Assembly: GCA_947307175.1 (NCBI GenBank)
Contig: CAMZIK010000018.1
Coordinates: forward strand, 1-37,475
DNA: 37,475 nt
Direction: 5' to 3'
Origin: an uncultured Clostridia bacterium
Lineage (GTDB): Bacteria; Bacillota; Clostridia; Oscillospirales; Ruminococcaceae
Below the pieces are notes generated by a model, which was not told the DNA's origin, did no database searches, and saw only the letters and a program-made list of their open reading frames with translations. Below are positions 7,112 to 14,643 of the stretch, piece after piece. A program made the translations under genes and the position numbers. Position 1 is the stretch's first letter. Every line of letters starts with the position of its first letter.

Positions 7112-8101
7112 ATGATGTGGGTAGGTATTTATGCCGCACTTGCGGTGTGCGTGGTTTTCTTATCTATTAAGCTGGCTAACTATGTTGACCTCATCGATAA
7201 AAAAACAGATATGTCGGGTGCGTTCATCGGCGGCGTTATTCTTGCCGCAGTCACCAGCCTGCCCGAGCTGTTCACCTCTATCTCGGCGGTGCTTTTCGTT
7301 AAGCAGCCCGATCTGGTAATGGGTAACATCCTCGGAAGCAACTTGTTCAATATGTGCATTTTCGGCGGTGCGGCGCTTATCGCTGCCAAGTCGCTTTGCA
7401 AATCGACTATCGGCAACAGCCACCTGAAAACGACGGTCATAACTTTTGTGATGTTTGCGATAATGCTGCTGCCCGTCGTGTTCAAAAAAGACTACACGGT
7501 AGTCGGCATAAGCGTTTATTCGATAATCCTGCTCGTGCTCTACGCTTGCTCTATCAAGTTCATGGCCGGTGACAGCGCCGAGACAGAGGGCGAGGACAAC
7601 AGCCCGCTCACACTCAAACAGATAGTCATCAGATTTATTATAATGGCAGTCCTGCTCGTAACGGCATCTATCTTTATCACCTTTGCGGCAGACAAACTCT
7701 CAGAGCAGTTCAAACTCGGCAAGACGGTCGGCGGTGCGCTGTTCCTCGGCGTAGCGACCTCGCTGCCCGAGCTTACATCGTCTATCGCACTTATCAAAAA
7801 AGGCAACTTCAATGCCTGCGCAGGAAACGTTATGGGAAGCGGCGTGTTCAATTTCTGCATCATCTCGGTAGCGGATATCCTTTACCGCAAAGGTTCTGTC
7901 TACACGGCTTCGGACGACAAGTCAAATGCGTATCTGAACATCTTCGGGCTTGTGGCTGCGGCTGTCGTCGGCATCATTCTGATAATGAAACAGCGCAAAA
8001 AAGATACCGAAAACGCAGGTCTGAAACTGTTCTACCGTATCGGCGGATTTGCGATACTTGCCTGCTACGGCGCATTTTTGTTCCTGTCAAATGCAAAATG
8101 A
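7112..8101 (+). CDS. Calcium/sodium antiporter (CaCA family)
   Basis: An integral membrane cation:cation exchanger of the YrbG-like CaCA family, 329 residues from the chosen ATG. Two alpha repeats are visible: GAFIGGVILAAVTSLPELFTSIS with GNILGSNLFNM in the first half, and GGALFLGVATSLPELTSSIA with GNVMGSGVFNF in the second. The SLPE glutamates and the GN.xGSN/G segments form the ion site. About ten membrane helices are expected, with a short acidic cytosolic loop (GDSAETEGEDNSP) between the halves. A TTG at 7067 is in frame, but the ATG at 7112 fits family length better. It has its own promoter and terminator. Confidence 0.9.
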   Translation: MMWVGIYAALAVCVVFLSIKLANYVDLIDKKTDMSGAFIGGVILAAVTSLPELFTSISAVLFVKQPDLVMGNILGSNLFNMCIFGGAALIAAKSLCKSTIGNSHLKTTVITFVMFAIMLLPVVFKKDYTVVGISVYSIILLVLYACSIKFMAGDSAETEGEDNSPLTLKQIVIRFIIMAVLLVTASIFITFAADKLSEQFKLGKTVGGALFLGVATSLPELTSSIALIKKGNFNACAGNVMGSGVFNFCIISVADILYRKGSVYTASDDKSNAYLNIFGLVAAAVVGIILIMKQRKKDTENAGLKLFYRIGGFAILACYGAFLFLSNAK

Positions 8102-8109
8102 TAAAAACT

Positions 8110-8148
8110 ATACCCAAGAACGTTGGCGAAACGCTCTTGGGTATTTTT
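8110..8148 (+). terminator. Intrinsic terminator of the cation exchanger
   Basis: Stem ATACCCAAGA/TCTTGGGTAT with an inner CGTT/AACG stem and a run of five T. It lies 9 bp after the stop codon. Confidence 0.88.
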
Positions 8149-8156
8149 AATACTGT

Positions 8157-8266
8157 TTGTATTGTTGTGGGTAAGTCCTCTTGAAAAGGATCTTCTCGGC
8201 GGGGAACAGAGTAACCGTTACCACGTGTTACGCTTCTTCCAAAAGGGTTTCCCCCCAATAATTCAG
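8157..8266 (-). repeat. Composite palindromic element, copy 2 (short form)
   Basis: A 110-bp version without the 41-nt hairpin. Outer arms 8157-8188 and 8235-8266 match as an inverted repeat at about 22 of 32 positions. The core palindrome (from 8210, centre TACC) has a degenerate right arm. In element orientation it begins at the stop codon of the diguanylate cyclase gene (minus strand, stop at 8263-8265), so it lies in that gene's 3' untranslated region. Confidence 0.72.
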
Positions 8267-10530
8267 CTGTCGAGCAGCTTTTTACGTTCACGTTTCTGGA
8301 CATAGAGCAGGTAATCTGCTTTATCGATTATTTCGGAGATGTTTTTATACTCGCTTGCTTTGCACTCAAAGATGCCCATTGAGAACGCAACCTTATACGG
8401 GCGTTTGAGCCTATCGTTGAGCTGGTCGAGCACCTCGCTGCACTTGTTGCGCACATACTCGCTCATATTGTCAAATATCGACGGCATCATTGCGACGAAC
8501 TCATCTCCGCCGACTCTGCCGACGATACCTATATCACCGATGACCTCTCTCAGACAGTCAGCGACCGCTTTTATTGCGATGTCGCCTTCGGAGTGACCAA
8601 AGTTATCGTTTATCATCTTCAGTCCGTCAAGGTCAACGAACACGACGATGAGCTTATCGGTTATCTGCTCGAACTGTTTTGCAGCCTCGTTGTAAAAACC
8701 TCGTCTGTTGAGCGCACCTGTGAGCTGGTCGAGGCTGGACATATTATGCAGGGCGATATTTATCTTATTGAGCTGGATAAGTGTTTCGTTCTGTGTTCTG
8801 ATAAGCTCCTGTATCTTGACTGCGGCGCTGAGCTGATAGGTAAGATATTCAAGGAAGCGGAAGTGCTGATAGTCAAGCTCGAACATTGCAAGTCCGTACT
8901 GCACGTTTGTGGAATAAAGCACGGTCATGACCATTGTCCAGCGTCTGTCATCGGGCAGGTAACGGTGTCTGAACAGGTCTTTTGAATTAATGGTCTTTCG
9001 CTCTTTCGGAACAGTAAAGACATGCTCGCCGATATGGTAGGCTTCAAGTCCCCACGAGGTATCCTTTTTTGCATCGAGCCTTGTATTGAACAGCTCCGGC
9101 TTTTCAAGCAGGTAAAGGTATCCCGTTTTGATATTCAGCAGATGCAGCTTCCTCAGCATCGAGCCGCACGCCCCGTCAATGTCCTGCGTAGCAAACATCA
9201 GCACATCACGAGTGATGATATTTGAACGGTGGCTCAGCTCTCTGCTTCGCTCCTTCTCGTGTATCCTTCTCAGGTCGGTGTTGTAGGCTATCATCCGGTA
9301 AAGATGCGTAAACACGGTGATTATATCATCGCTGCGCTGCGGGAATCTTTCCATCAGCCTTTTCATTCCGATCTCGACCATACCGAGTACCTTGTTCATA
9401 TTATACTCGTATACTCTTTCGCTGCTGCGAAATACGCTGTCGATAAGCTCGATCATCTCACGCACCTGCTGCTTGTTTGAATCAGCGTCACGGAAGATCT
9501 CGTCCATTTTTGCAAATATATCTTTGCAGGCGTTCTTTGCATCGTCCCACTGGTCAGACGATACAAAATCAGTATATGCGAGCGAAAGGAACTCCTTTGC
9601 ACGCTCCTCTCCGCCAAGCTCAAATATCCAGCCTCTGTCGGGATACTCTTCCTTGTGGAAGCAGGATTCTCTCAATACAAATTTGGTCGGTATGCGTTCA
9701 TGCTCAACGAACCTCTTGTTGCCGCCAAGGAACTCAGCGGCTCTCTGTACAGCCGAGTATGCGAGCTTTTCCGCATCAGCCCTTACCGATGCCAGCGGCG
9801 GCGAGAGCTGCTGCGCAAGCGGAAGATCGTCAAAGCCCACAACAGCGATCTGGTCTCCGACTTTTATACCATGCTTTTCAAGCACCTCGTAAACAGTAGC
9901 TGCCGTAGCATCGTTGCAGCAGATGATAGCGTCCATTTCGGGATTGTCCTCAAGCAGCTTCTCTACCTGGTCATGGCAGAAGGAGGACATATCATTGAAG
10001 ATGGTCAGTTTTTCGTCATACTCTATGCCGTTGGCTTCAAGTGTATTTTTGTATGCGGCATTTCTTTCGATGCAGTCGTAATTATACGGTTCGCCCTTCA
10101 TCAGACCGATATGCTTTCTGCCTGCTTTTATCAGGTATTCGACAGCTTCGCTCACTCCCGATGTGTTGTCAAACACAAGGCTCTCATAGCCTTCGATCTC
10201 CGCAGCGATAGACAAAACAGGTGTGTTTCCTATATCGGCAAGAAGCTTGTGCATATCCTCTTTGGTCATCGAATATGCTATCTCACCGATGGTCATGATT
10301 ATATAATCCAGCGAATTGTTTGAGACGTATGTGAGCAGGGTGTTGAACATATACTCATACTTTTCGTCCGCACTTTCGGGTGCGTTTTCCCTGCCGATAT
10401 ATTTCATAGGTATTATCGCAAGGTTCAGATCAAGGTCGTTTGCTGCTGCTATTGCGCCTCTTGCGATATTACGGCTGAACTGATCGGACAGATTTGCTAT
10501 GACAAGTCCGACGGTATAACGCTCACTCAT
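8263..10530 (-). CDS. Diguanylate cyclase with LacI-like periplasmic-binding sensor domain
   Basis: A 755-residue signalling protein. Residues about 5-300 form a LacI/GalR-type periplasmic-binding fold (YTVGLVIANLSDQFSRNIARGA; DAIICCNDATAATVYEVLEKHGI; QIAVVGFDDLPLAQQLSPPL) without a DNA-binding helix-turn-helix, signal peptide or membrane helix. A helical linker and GAF-like region (about 310-600) follow. The GGDEF domain (about 610-755) keeps SLDQLTGALNRRGF, FVDLDGLKMIND and GRVGGDEF (GGDEF at 674-678). It should make cyclic di-GMP in the cytoplasm in response to a small ligand, probably a sugar. The inhibitory RxxD site is absent (GDIG at that place). The ATG at 10530 is chosen because no upstream in-frame start has a ribosome site. 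Confidence 0.9.
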   Translation of the reverse strand: MSERYTVGLVIANLSDQFSRNIARGAIAAANDLDLNLAIIPMKYIGRENAPESADEKYEYMFNTLLTYVSNNSLDYIIMTIGEIAYSMTKEDMHKLLADIGNTPVLSIAAEIEGYESLVFDNTSGVSEAVEYLIKAGRKHIGLMKGEPYNYDCIERNAAYKNTLEANGIEYDEKLTIFNDMSSFCHDQVEKLLEDNPEMDAIICCNDATAATVYEVLEKHGIKVGDQIAVVGFDDLPLAQQLSPPLASVRADAEKLAYSAVQRAAEFLGGNKRFVEHERIPTKFVLRESCFHKEEYPDRGWIFELGGEERAKEFLSLAYTDFVSSDQWDDAKNACKDIFAKMDEIFRDADSNKQQVREMIELIDSVFRSSERVYEYNMNKVLGMVEIGMKRLMERFPQRSDDIITVFTHLYRMIAYNTDLRRIHEKERSRELSHRSNIITRDVLMFATQDIDGACGSMLRKLHLLNIKTGYLYLLEKPELFNTRLDAKKDTSWGLEAYHIGEHVFTVPKERKTINSKDLFRHRYLPDDRRWTMVMTVLYSTNVQYGLAMFELDYQHFRFLEYLTYQLSAAVKIQELIRTQNETLIQLNKINIALHNMSSLDQLTGALNRRGFYNEAAKQFEQITDKLIVVFVDLDGLKMINDNFGHSEGDIAIKAVADCLREVIGDIGIVGRVGGDEFVAMMPSIFDNMSEYVRNKCSEVLDQLNDRLKRPYKVAFSMGIFECKASEYKNISEIIDKADYLLYVQKRERKKLLDS

Positions 10531-10624
10531 AACTGCACAATGCCTCCATTCCCCAAATGTCTCTTTCTTGTTCACGGCTTAACTATTATTCTTATGCAAA
10601 TATTCAAACAAAATTAACATTAGT

Positions 10625-10653
10625 ATTATATCACCTTTTCTGCGTTTTTGCAA
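10625..10653 (-). promoter_or_regulatory. Promoter of the diguanylate cyclase
   Basis: Minus strand TTGCAA (10648-10653), a 17-bp spacer and TATAAT (10625-10630). The leader to the ATG at 10530 is about 87 nt; no riboswitch fold is evident. Confidence 0.78.
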
Positions 10654-10848
10654 CTGTTTTTTGCACATTTTAAATACTGCGGCGTTATGCAGGTTTTTGT
10701 TTGTGCAAGGTGGTGAAACATAGAGGCGGTGTATTGTTAATCTTGCATATTTTATTAACATATCAAACGAAAAAGACGGGTGGGAGACGGTCAGGCTTTA
10801 TCGGTGATGGCTGTACAGTTGGGAAGTTCTCTTGTATTCAGATGCAAG
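10654..10848. other. Intergenic stretch with little recognisable content
   Basis: No gene or promoter was seen between the diguanylate cyclase promoter and the hom terminator. The only structure is a loose inverted repeat near 10734-10762 (TGTTAAT ... ATTAACA), which could be a regulator site but is AT-rich and may be chance. Confidence 0.4.
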
Positions 10849-10892
10849 AAAAAAAGAAGCAAGAGGCAAGAAACTTCTTACCTCTTACTTCT
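10849..10892 (-). terminator. Terminator of the ACT-hom operon, built from heptamers
   Basis: On the minus strand an 18-bp stem (AGAAGTAAGAGGTAAGAA at 10892-10875, pairing with 10872-10855) is complete only with G-U pairs, and a run of seven T follows (10855-10849). Both arms show the 7-bp period of the heptamer tracts. Confidence 0.82.
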
Positions 10893-10906
10893 CAAATATA
10901 CAACTA

Positions 10907-12148
10907 TTACTGATAAATTCTGATCTTGCTCTTTATCTCTGCGGTATGGGAGAGGATAGCGAGGTTATCGTCAATATCCGACTCTTTCATTGTCGGGGTG
11001 ATGAAAGCTATCTCGGTATCGGGTCTGCCTTTGCGCTCGATATACATGAGCTTGCCGAACATCTCGCTGAGAGAGCCTTTGAGCGCTTCGGCGTTATCTG
11101 CCTTTATCCTTACATATACCGAAGTATCGGTATCCTTATAATTAACGACAAAGCTTCTGTCTATGCTGTCTTCCCAGTTGATAGCAAGCACGGTCTGTGG
11201 GTGCTTGAGGCAGTCGATGATGTCGCCCACAACAGCAGATGCGGTCGGGAGCTTTCCTGCACCTTTGCCGTAGAACATTACGTTGCCTACGCCGTCGCCG
11301 ACCACGCTGATAGCGTTATATACATCGTCTACGCTTGCGAGAAGATTGGACTTAGGAACGAATCTCGGGCAGACGATAGCCTTGAGCTTTCCGTCTGCAA
11401 GCTTCTTTACCGAGCCGATGAGCTTTATCACATAGCCTGCATTGTCGGCATATTCAACATCGTCAAGAGTAATTCTTGTGATACCCGAACAATGTACCAT
11501 TTCGGGATAGATATGTCTGCCGTATGCGAGCGAACCGAGAATACAGATCTTTCTGCAAGCGTCTTCTCCCTCAACGTCAGCGGTCGGGTCAGCCTCGGCA
11601 TAGCCAAGCTCCTGAGCCATTTTAAGTGCATCGTCAAACGACATCTGATCCTTTATCATCTTTGAAAGGATAAAGTTGGTCGTTCCGTTGAGGATACCTG
11701 AGATCTGAAGTATCTCGTTTCCTGCGAGGCACTTGTTGATAGGTCTGAGGATAGGGATTCCGCCGCCTACGCTCGCTTCAAACAGATAGTTGCACTTATG
11801 CTGCTTTGCAAGCGCTATAAGCTCTGCGCCCTTTGCGGCAACCAGAGCCTTGTTTGATGTAACGACGCTCTTGCCCTTTTCAAGCAGCCTTTTTGTATAA
11901 TCATACGCAAATGTAGTTCCGCCGACTACCTCGGCAACTACTGTTACCTCATCATCGTTGAGGATCGTTTCAAAATCCTTTATCATGCGGTCTGCAAACG
12001 GTGAATCAGGGAAATCTCTCAGGTCGAGGATATACTTGATGTCACAGTCCTTGCCGACCTTCTTGGATATTGACTCACGGTTCTTCATGAACAGTTCAAC
12101 TGTTCCCGAACCTACCGTTCCGTAACCTATTATTGCGATCTTACTCAT
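10907..12148 (-). CDS. hom: Homoserine dehydrogenase
   Basis: Reduces aspartate semialdehyde to homoserine on the way to threonine and methionine. Features in order: NAD(P)-binding Rossmann start MSKIAIIGYGTVGSGTVELF (residues 1-20); VVTSNKALVAAKG with the conserved lysine; FEASVGGGIPILRPI, GILNGTTNFIL and YAEADPTADVEGEDACRKICIL in the catalytic domain; and a C-terminal regulatory region (about 325-413) resembling a divergent ACT domain. The 413 residues are close to the usual 420-430. It lies 33 bp after an ACT-domain gene. No thrB or thrC follows; a terminator ends the unit. Confidence 0.95.
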   Translation of the reverse strand: MSKIAIIGYGTVGSGTVELFMKNRESISKKVGKDCDIKYILDLRDFPDSPFADRMIKDFETILNDDEVTVVAEVVGGTTFAYDYTKRLLEKGKSVVTSNKALVAAKGAELIALAKQHKCNYLFEASVGGGIPILRPINKCLAGNEILQISGILNGTTNFILSKMIKDQMSFDDALKMAQELGYAEADPTADVEGEDACRKICILGSLAYGRHIYPEMVHCSGITRITLDDVEYADNAGYVIKLIGSVKKLADGKLKAIVCPRFVPKSNLLASVDDVYNAISVVGDGVGNVMFYGKGAGKLPTASAVVGDIIDCLKHPQTVLAINWEDSIDRSFVVNYKDTDTSVYVRIKADNAEALKGSLSEMFGKLMYIERKGRPDTEIAFITPTMKESDIDDNLAILSHTAEIKSKIRIYQ

Positions 12149-12181
12149 AAATAATACCTTTCCTCTCTGTCTTGCTTGCTT

Positions 12182-12628
12182 TTATTCTCCCGATATGAGC
12201 TTTACATCTACAACGCCGCTTACTTTTCCAAGCGCCTGCTTCAGCTCACCTGCCGAGACCGAATCCCTGTCAAACCGTACCGACACCGTTACCGTTGCCA
12301 CCGAATCTACGGGGATATTCTGATTTATCGTAAGTATATTCGTGCCAAGCTCGTACAGCTTTGCGATGATAGAACTAAGCACGCCCTTTTCATCACGCAG
12401 GATAAGATATATCGACAGGATATTGTTCGTGAGCTGTTCTTCATAATTGAAAACACAGTCCTTGTACTTGTAATAGGCACTCCTCGATATGCCGACTGCA
12501 CGGCAGGCTTCTGCTGAGGTCGCTGCTTCGCCTCTCGCTCTCATACCCTTTGCAGAAAGCACTTTCATGATTATCTCGGGCAAAACCTCCGAGCTTACTA
12601 TGACCAGCCTGCTTTGTTCTTCCGACAC
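12182..12628 (-). CDS. ACT domain-containing protein (UPF0735/PheB-like)
   Basis: A 148-residue regulatory protein. An N-terminal segment (RLVIVSSEVLPEIIMKVLSAKGMRARGE, then AACRAVGISRSAYYKYKDCVF) resembles a small helix-turn-helix-like region, and a C-terminal ACT domain (about 70-145; ILSIYLILRDEKGVLSSIIAKLYELGTNILTINQ) would bind an amino acid. Genes of this family commonly precede hom in clostridia, so sensing of threonine-pathway amino acids is inferred. The GTG at 12628 is chosen: AGGAGG lies about 10 nt upstream, whereas earlier codons overlap the leader. Confidence 0.88.
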   Translation of the reverse strand: MSEEQSRLVIVSSEVLPEIIMKVLSAKGMRARGEAATSAEACRAVGISRSAYYKYKDCVFNYEEQLTNNILSIYLILRDEKGVLSSIIAKLYELGTNILTINQNIPVDSVATVTVSVRFDRDSVSAGELKQALGKVSGVVDVKLISGE

Positions 12629-12672
12629 TCTTAGTCCACCTCCTGCGCACAGATGTACTTGTGATAAATACG

Positions 12673-12701
12673 AATATAACACTTTTCCTCAGTTTTGTCA
12701 A
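12673..12701 (-). promoter_or_regulatory. Promoter of the ACT-hom operon
   Basis: Minus strand TTGACA (12696-12701), a 17-bp spacer and TATATT (12673-12678). The leader before the GTG is about 38 nt, too short for a T-box or attenuator. Confidence 0.88.
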
Positions 12702-12901
12702 GCAATTACCTTATCTCTCCCAAAGAAAAAAACACGCAGTTCTTGTCGGTTTTTATGTGCGTTTTGCACAGACGATCTATATATTGTGCCGAAAGCATAA
12801 TTCTGCACTACACATTGCGGTCAAAATGTCGGTTTTTTAAGGGTTTGCGCACCTTTATTAATGAATTTGTTACAAAAACGATTTCGTTAATAATATTATG
12901 C
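12702..12901. other. Intergenic stretch without recognised features
   Basis: AT-rich spacer between the divergent ACT-hom and V-ATPase promoters. No gene, hairpin or repeat was seen that I would defend. Confidence 0.4.
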
Positions 12902-12930
12902 TTGTTATGATTATTAAAAAGGTGTAAAAT
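12902..12930 (+). promoter_or_regulatory. Promoter upstream of the V-ATPase locus
   Basis: TTGTTA (12902-12907), a 17-bp spacer and TAAAAT (12925-12930). The -35 box is imperfect. It is the only convincing promoter seen before the V-ATPase genes. Confidence 0.65.
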
Positions 12931-12975
12931 ATAATGTGGAGTTTTATTATTACAGATACGATCGGAAGTGATTTT

Positions 12976-13287
12976 ATGGATATTATCTCCGAGATCCTTG
13001 AAACGGACAGACTGGCGGACGAAAAGATAAAGAAAGCTCACGAGAAACAGGCTGAGTTTGAAGAAAAGACACAAAGCGAGATACAGCTGTGCAAGCAGGA
13101 CGCAAAGGAACGCATCGAGTCTTACCGCCAAAAGATACAGCAGCGATCCAAGTCCGAATCTGACGGGCTTATCGCCAAGATAAACAAGGAAGAACAGGAA
13201 AAGATCGCTAAGATAGATGAGCTTTACAACAACAAGCACAAAAAGTGGGAGAAGGCCATCTATGAAAAGGTGATAGCGAGCGAATAA
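12976..13287 (+). CDS. V-type ATPase peripheral-stalk (G/H-like) coiled-coil subunit
   Basis: A 103-residue, almost entirely helical, highly charged protein: DRLADEKIKKAHEKQAEFEEKTQSEI and KINKEEQEKIAKIDELYNN are continuous coiled-coil heptads. In V-type operons the first small coiled-coil gene encodes the stalk partner of subunit E (NtpF in Enterococcus hirae), so the role is inferred from shape and place. The ATG at 12976 follows GGAAGTGA; an in-frame ATG at 12934 lies only 3 bp after the -10 box and would be outside the transcript. It is separated from subunit C by repeat copy 3. Confidence 0.75.
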   Translation: MDIISEILETDRLADEKIKKAHEKQAEFEEKTQSEIQLCKQDAKERIESYRQKIQQRSKSESDGLIAKINKEEQEKIAKIDELYNNKHKKWEKAIYEKVIASE

Positions 13288-13294
13288 GTAAGCT

Positions 13295-13564
13295 TGGCGT
13301 GTTCGGGCTGCTTCTCTCGGCAAGGTATATTTTGCTTGGGAGAGTTCTTTCGGACAAGTTATTCTTCCATACTCTTTCTGAGTCTCTACTTATTACTGTC
13401 GGGAGACTTGTTTCCTGACAGTAAAAAATCAATAAAAGGTTTCTGAAATGGGGTTAACTGTCCTGCGGACAGTTGCAGAGTAACCGTTACCACGGTTACT
13501 CTCAAAAAACGCTTTGCGTTTTTTTCTTCGATCGAAAAGAGTTTCCCCCAACCAAAACACACCT
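13295..13564 (-). repeat. Composite palindromic element, copy 3
   Basis: A 270-bp element filling the gap between the stalk gene and subunit C, in the orientation opposite to the operon. Outer arms 13295-13310 and 13549-13564 match at 12 of 16. Internal parts on the plus strand are: hairpin TTACTGTC...GACAGTAA (13393-13424), linker AATCAATAAAAGG, hairpin AACTGTCC-TGC-GGACAGTT (13456-13474), the core palindrome (13479-13500, centre TACC) and hairpin AAAAAACGC-TTT-GCGTTTTTT (13504-13524). It ends 6 bp before the ribosome site of subunit C. Confidence 0.82.
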
Positions 13565-13585
13565 CGGCGAAAGGAGGAACGCTGG

Positions 13586-14617
13586 ATGCTGGACGGGCTT
13601 TCGTCTAATGCGACCGTTGCGAAGATACGGGCTTTGCACGGAAAGATGCTGACAAAAGAGAACTACAAAGAGATGCTGACAAAAAGAAGCGTTCCGGAGA
13701 TCGCAGAATATCTTGCGGCGACGCCGAGATACAGGGAAACGCTCAAAGACATAGACCCGATGACTGTTCACAGAGGTTTCCTTGAAACGCTGCTTGAAAA
13801 GGACAACTTTGATGCATACATCAGGCTGTGCGAGTTTCAGCAGCTCAACAAGGACAGGTTCTTTGATTTTCTGATAGAGAAAAACGAGATAGAGTGTGTT
13901 CTTATGCTGATAAACAGCATAAACACGGGAGTTGACCGTTCTTATCTGAACGAGCTTCCTGGTTATATCATAAAGCACACGAGACTTGACCTTCTCGAAC
14001 TGAGCCGTGCGGGCGATTTCAATCAGCTTATGAAGCTGCTCAGAGGCACGCCTTACCACAAGCCGCTGGTGCGTGTTCCGCTTTCGGACGACGGAACGGT
14101 GGACTACACGGAATGCGAGAGGAGACTGAGGACGCAGTACTACTCAAACATCATCTCCGAGGCGGAAAAGGCTTTCCCTGACAGCCAGAGCGAAGAAGTG
14201 GTGCGGATGGTAAAGGCGGACATAGACTTCCGAAACATGATAAATGCGTACCGCATGAAAGCTTTTTTTGGCTTCAGCGGCGAACAGATAAAGGCTCACC
14301 AGATAAAGATCTCAAACATCGGAAAAAAACTCGACAGCTACTACTCGCTGGAGACCGCAGATCAGATGCTTGAATGGCTGTGCAGGAACGTGATATTCAC
14401 AGAAGTCACAGACAGCGCTCTTATCGAGGTGATGATGCAAAGAGATAAGTTCAGGAGACTTGAACACCGCATTTACAGAAGTTTCAACGCACCTGTCGTG
14501 CTTTATGCTTTCGTGCAGCTGTGCGACTTTGAAACGTCAAATATCACGCATATCATAGAGGGTATACGCTACGGCGTTGACCCGTCATATATAGAAAACA
14601 ACATTTTGATCTGCTGA
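13586..14617 (+). CDS. ntpC: V-type ATP synthase subunit C
   Basis: A 343-residue AC39/C-type subunit, the funnel that links the rotor shaft (D and F) to the membrane K ring. The sequence is helical and divergent, with AKIRALHGKMLTKENYKEMLTKRS at the start and the late IENNILIC end typical of the family. Assignment rests on length, helical character and position before subunit I. AAGGAGG lies 8 nt before the ATG at 13586. Upstream in-frame codons back to 13514 fall inside repeat copy 3 and are unlikely to be translated. Confidence 0.82.
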   Translation: MLDGLSSNATVAKIRALHGKMLTKENYKEMLTKRSVPEIAEYLAATPRYRETLKDIDPMTVHRGFLETLLEKDNFDAYIRLCEFQQLNKDRFFDFLIEKNEIECVLMLINSINTGVDRSYLNELPGYIIKHTRLDLLELSRAGDFNQLMKLLRGTPYHKPLVRVPLSDDGTVDYTECERRLRTQYYSNIISEAEKAFPDSQSEEVVRMVKADIDFRNMINAYRMKAFFGFSGEQIKAHQIKISNIGKKLDSYYSLETADQMLEWLCRNVIFTEVTDSALIEVMMQRDKFRRLEHRIYRSFNAPVVLYAFVQLCDFETSNITHIIEGIRYGVDPSYIENNILIC

Positions 14618-14643
14618 GCGATCAGGAAAGGAGTAATGCTCAA

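Noticed and set aside
12934..12975. Earlier ATG for the stalk coiled-coil gene
   Set aside because: It begins 3 bp after the -10 box and would lie at or before the transcript start.
13393..13424. The 41-nt hairpin class as intrinsic terminators
   Set aside because: In all copies the stem is followed by A-rich or mixed sequence, not a T run, in the gene's direction; where termination is needed a separate terminator exists (5543-5578, 25980-26009).
13514..13585. N-terminal extension of subunit C
   Set aside because: These codons lie inside repeat copy 3; AAGGAGG sits 8 nt before the ATG at 13586.
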